DNA from: Pseudobdellovibrio sp.
GTDB lineage: Bacteria > Bdellovibrionota > Bdellovibrionia > Bdellovibrionales > Bdellovibrionaceae
Length of the DNA stretch: 8,189 nucleotides
Direction: 5' to 3'
NCBI GenBank assembly: GCA_025449725.1
Contig: JANWIU010000017.1
Span: 1-8,189, forward strand
The position numbers and the translations under genes are program-made. Positions 5,955 through 8,189 of this stretch are shown one piece after another; the first letter of the stretch is position 1; each line of letters begins with the position of its first letter. A model generated the notes under the pieces. The model did not search any database, was not told where the DNA came from, and saw only the letters and a program-made list of their open reading frames with translations.

Positions 5955-6815
5955 ATGGCGAACTCCAATGTAATTGATCCGAACGACGTACAAGAAGAAG
6001 GTTACTCAAAACGCGGACGCCGCCTAGGTGTTTATATCTACGTTTTGCCGAATCTGATGACGACTGCAAATCTGTTTTGCGGATTTATGTCGGTCATCAT
6101 GTCGATCCAAAGTAATTATAAAATGGCAGCTATCCTGGTTGTTATTGCCGCCGTATTTGACCAGTTGGACGGCCGTTTAGCACGTCTGACTCATGCAACC
6201 AGTAAATTCGGTGCGGAGTACGATTCTCTTTGTGATCTTGTCAGCTTCGGGATGGCGCCTGCAATTTTAATGTACCTGTGGGCCCTTAACCCATTTGGCC
6301 GAATCGGCATGATGGCGTGTTTTTTATTTGTTGCATGCGGTGCTTTACGTTTGGCCCGCTTCAACGTTCAGGTCGATGTTGTCGAAAAGAATTACTTTCA
6401 AGGTCTACCTATTCCGATGTCGGCGGGTATCTTGACGTCTTCATACTTGGCTTTTGATGACCTGGGCTGGAAGCCGTCAGATGAGTTTATGGCTCCATTG
6501 TTATTGGCCATGGTTGTCATGATGTCTTTTGTGATGGTATCGAACTTCCGTTACCGTTCGTTCAAAGATTTAGATTTAAAACAAAGACTGCCGTTCCGCT
6601 ATTTGGTTGCGGGTTTATTGGTTCTCATTACAGTTGCGCTTAAGCCAGAAGTTATGATCTTTGTACTTTTTTTAACTTATGGTACGTTGGGTGCCGTTTT
6701 CGGAGTCTTGCAGTTGGGTAAAAAACGCAAACTTCTCAAAGCCACGGCCTATGCGCCTGAAACAACTTCTGAAGCCGAAAACGATATTCAGGAAGAGGAA
6801 GAGGACGAAACTTAA
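5955..6815 (+). CDS. pssA: CDP-diacylglycerol-serine O-phosphatidyltransferase (phosphatidylserine synthase)
   Basis: A 286-residue integral membrane enzyme that joins CDP-diacylglycerol and serine to give phosphatidylserine and CMP, the first committed step to phosphatidylethanolamine. The CDP-alcohol phosphatidyltransferase motif Dx2DGx2ARx8Gx3Dx3D is complete: Asp69, Asp72, Gly73, Ala76, Arg77, Gly86, Asp90 and Asp94. The N-terminal LPNLMTTANLFCGFMS at 31-46 and the GLPIPMSAG segment further on are typical of the membrane-bound type II PssA rather than PgsA. Several spans follow, to about residue 255, and the protein ends in a very acidic tail (QEEEEDET). The start has a good GAGGT site. 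It lies 10 bp after the lipid kinase and one base before asd, so the three probably share a transcript. CdsA and Psd, needed before and after it, are not in the window. Confidence 0.93.
   Translation: MANSNVIDPNDVQEEGYSKRGRRLGVYIYVLPNLMTTANLFCGFMSVIMSIQSNYKMAAILVVIAAVFDQLDGRLARLTHATSKFGAEYDSLCDLVSFGMAPAILMYLWALNPFGRIGMMACFLFVACGALRLARFNVQVDVVEKNYFQGLPIPMSAGILTSSYLAFDDLGWKPSDEFMAPLLLAMVVMMSFVMVSNFRYRSFKDLDLKQRLPFRYLVAGLLVLITVALKPEVMIFVLFLTYGTLGAVFGVLQLGKKRKLLKATAYAPETTSEAENDIQEEEEDET
6791..6804 (+). promoter_or_regulatory. Purine-rich ribosome site for asd inside the pssA tail
   Basis: GGAAGAGGAAGAGG encodes Glu codons of the PssA acidic tail and also offers repeated Shine-Dalgarno cores. The nearest GAGG is 12 bases from ATG 6817, rather long. 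It is the only candidate ribosome site for asd. Confidence 0.45.
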
Positions 6816-6816
6816 T

Positions 6817-7821
6817 ATGAAAAAATGGAAAAGACCGCTAAAAGTTGGTTTAGTTGGCGCGACCGGTGTTGTTGGTGAAACTTTCGTAAATATTTTAGAA
6901 GAACACGGGCAGCCAATTGCAGAACTTCGTCCATTTGCGAGTGAAAGATCTGTTGGCTTAAATATCGAATTGGCAGGAAAGAAATGGCCGGTTCAGGTTT
7001 TGGCTAAGGGATGTTTCGACGGTCTTGATATGGTTTTCTTTTCTTCAGGTGATGACATTTCAAAAGAGTGGGCACCGGAAGCTGTTAAAGCCGGGGCCTT
7101 TGCAATTGATAATTCAAATGCGTTCCGAATGGATCAGGGAATTAATCTTGTTGTTCCGGAAGTTAACGGTAATTTATTAAATGCGGATTCAAAACCGCAA
7201 GTGATCGCTAACCCGAATTGTTCAACGATTCAGTTAGTTGTCGTATTAAAACCGTTGCTGGATAAATTCGGGCTTGAAGAAGTGACGGTTTCAACTTACC
7301 AAGCGGTAAGCGGCGCCGGTCTTCCGGGTTATGAAGAACTGTTAAACCAAACGAAAAATTACCAGGAAGCAGATCAAGTACCGAAAGCTTTTACAAAACA
7401 GATTTTATTCAATTGTATTCCTCAAATCGGCAGCTTCGGCCAAGATGGTTTTTCAACCGAAGAATCTAAAATCATGAATGAATCTGTTAAGATTCTTTCT
7501 GCGCCGGATTTAAAAGTTTCAGCTTTCACTGTTCGGATTCCGGCACTTAATTCACACTCTGAAGCCGTGTGGGTGACTCTTAAAAAAGAAGTCAGCCGCG
7601 AAGAAGTTGTGAATGCACTCGGCAATTTCGAAGGTATCGCCGTTCTTGAAAAAGACTATCCAACGGCCATTGAAGTATCTGGCGAAGACCCTGTTTTCGT
7701 AGGCCGAATTCACCAGGACCGTCACAACAAGAAGCGCTGGTTAATGTGGGTTGTATCAGACAATCTTAAAAAAGGCGCTGCACTGAACGGTTTACAGATC
7801 GCTGAAAAGTTGTATTGCTAA
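6817..7821 (+). CDS. asd: Aspartate-semialdehyde dehydrogenase
   Basis: A 334-residue cytoplasmic enzyme that reduces aspartyl phosphate to aspartate semialdehyde with NADPH, feeding lysine, diaminopimelate, methionine and threonine synthesis, and so peptidoglycan. The dinucleotide-binding loop GATGVVG is at 14-20. Cys135 in NPNCSTIQ is the acyl-forming nucleophile. QAVSGAGLPG lies at 162-171, and Arg240 and His247 in FTVRIPALNSHSE are the expected substrate-binding and catalytic residues. WVVSDNLKKGAALN near the end is the usual family C-terminal signature. Length and motifs fit the shorter type found in Gram-positives and many deltaproteobacteria, not the longer E. coli type. The frame is open about 138 bp further upstream into pssA, but the true start is ATG 6817: homologous sequence begins there and it lies one base after the pssA stop. 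No strong terminator follows; a weak stem with G-U pairs at 7827-7842 lacks a T-tract. Confidence 0.95.
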   Translation: MKKWKRPLKVGLVGATGVVGETFVNILEEHGQPIAELRPFASERSVGLNIELAGKKWPVQVLAKGCFDGLDMVFFSSGDDISKEWAPEAVKAGAFAIDNSNAFRMDQGINLVVPEVNGNLLNADSKPQVIANPNCSTIQLVVVLKPLLDKFGLEEVTVSTYQAVSGAGLPGYEELLNQTKNYQEADQVPKAFTKQILFNCIPQIGSFGQDGFSTEESKIMNESVKILSAPDLKVSAFTVRIPALNSHSEAVWVTLKKEVSREEVVNALGNFEGIAVLEKDYPTAIEVSGEDPVFVGRIHQDRHNKKRWLMWVVSDNLKKGAALNGLQIAEKLYC

Positions 7822-7885
7822 AGTCGGGGTCGCTTTGCGGTCTAGTCTTGAATTGAAACAAAAAAATCGAATTGTTAAGCCATAA

Positions 7886-7917
7886 TTTGCTCTGGACTTT
7901 CTGGTCTTTGCTCTAAT
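7886..7917 (+). promoter_or_regulatory. Extended -10 promoter with direct repeats
   Basis: TGCTCTAAT (7909-7917) is an extended -10 (TG-n-TCTAAT, five of six). The best -35, TTGCTC at 7887-7892, is weak and 19 bp away. TTTGCTCT occurs twice, at 7886-7893 and 7907-7914, 21 bp apart, and two near-identical 9-mers (TCTGGACTT, TCTGGTCTT) sit in tandem between them. A start site near 7924 would fit the GTG gene at 7952. Confidence 0.45.
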
Positions 7918-7927
7918 AGACAGACGT

Positions 7928-7945
7928 ATTGCATCATGATGCAAT
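7928..7945. repeat. Perfect 18-bp palindrome, candidate operator or leader hairpin
   Basis: ATTGCATCATGATGCAAT reads the same on both strands with no mismatch. It lies about 11 bp after the -10 box and six bases before the GTG start at 7952. A repressor bound here would block transcription start; in RNA it could fold and hide the start region. Confidence 0.6.
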
Positions 7946-7951
7946 TATAGA

Positions 7952-8189
7952 GTGATTAAACAACTCGTATTTCTATCTGCATTTTTGTTTCTTGCTCCAC
8001 ACCTTTTTGCTGCCGAAGTTCTTGTCGCTTCCGGCACAGTTGAAGTTAGCGGTTACTCCGCAATTTCAGACGATAAACTTACGATCTACGCCGGAATAGC
8101 AGGCCCGTCAGAGCCAGTAACCGGGCCAACCACAACTACAGGTAACACGAGTATTAATACTGCAAATGAGGGAGCAAAAGCCAGCAAAC
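7952..8189 (+). CDS. Exported protein of unknown function (3' end missing)
   Basis: The frame runs from GTG 7952 to the window edge (79 codons). An in-frame TGA at 7937-7939 makes this GTG the only usable start; the two ATGs just upstream (7936 and 7939) are in another frame and stop at 7948. Residues 1-20 (MIKQLVFLSAFLFLAPHLFA) form a clear signal peptide with cleavage after Ala20 or Ala21. The mature part begins AEVLVASGTVEVSGYSAIS, a beta-like stretch, then becomes rich in Thr, Pro, Gly, Ser and Asn from about residue 53. That is typical of a linker or surface protein. No domain can be named from this fragment. It lacks a recognisable Shine-Dalgarno and is preceded by a promoter-like region and an 18-bp palindrome, so it looks like an independently regulated gene, not part of the asd operon. 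Confidence 0.72.
   Translation, partial: MIKQLVFLSAFLFLAPHLFAAEVLVASGTVEVSGYSAISDDKLTIYAGIAGPSEPVTGPTTTTGNTSINTANEGAKASK

Noticed and set aside
6679..6816. N-terminal extension of asd into pssA
   Set aside because: The translation there is basic and unrelated to the enzyme; ATG 6817 fits the family start and adjoins the pssA stop.
7422..7625. Minus-strand 67-codon frame opposite asd
   Set aside because: Antisense to conserved coding sequence; no evidence of its own.
7827..7842. Stem after asd as a Rho-independent terminator
   Set aside because: The pairing needs G-U pairs, the loop is three bases, and no T-run follows.

Overview
The window looks like a piece of a Gram-negative chromosome. 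The evidence is an envelope proton-channel pair (MotA/TolQ/ExbB and ExbD/TolR families), a lipoprotein with a lipobox, and a DAP/lysine-pathway asd gene. Gene content and style (FHA/TPR single-pass protein, single-anchor periplasmic proteins, moderate G+C with many A-rich codons) suggest a Bdellovibrionota or other delta-type lineage. That placement rests on impression; no rRNA or species marker is present. Eight genes on the plus strand and one on the minus strand fill almost all of the window. There is no tRNA, rRNA, CRISPR, insertion sequence or phage gene.

Left part (1-2095, plus). The window opens inside a large gene whose visible end of an apparent FHA domain is followed by an acidic and Pro/Gly-rich linker, one membrane span and a periplasmic TPR/coiled-coil region. 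A 211-residue protein overlaps its stop codon by one base. I read it as a possible degenerate PP2C-type phosphatase, a natural partner class for FHA proteins, but the metal-binding aspartates seem to be gone.

Middle (2065-3558, minus). A convergent gene, overlapping its neighbour tail to tail by 31 bp, encodes a lipoprotein with a sulfatase/alkaline-phosphatase-like fold. Its nucleophile and Asp-His metal motifs appear lost, so it may be a non-catalytic family member.

Right part (3610-7821, plus). A co-directional run begins with an overlapping ExbB/ExbD-type pair, then a small membrane-anchored protein with a beta-rich C-terminal domain. Next, possibly from its own promoter beside a 17-bp inverted repeat, come a SEC59/dolichol-kinase-like membrane kinase, phosphatidylserine synthase (pssA) and aspartate-semialdehyde dehydrogenase (asd). 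The kinase and pssA could form a short lipid route: diacylglycerol to phosphatidate, then (through CdsA encoded elsewhere) CDP-diacylglycerol to phosphatidylserine.

Right edge (7822-8189). A 130-bp intergenic stretch holds an extended -10 promoter, 8-bp direct repeats 21 bp apart and a perfect 18-bp palindrome just before a GTG-started gene for an exported protein that runs off the window. This is the most structured regulatory DNA in the window. The best leads are that control region, the two apparently inactivated enzyme folds, and the proton-channel pair that has an unfamiliar small protein where a TonB/TolA partner might be expected.
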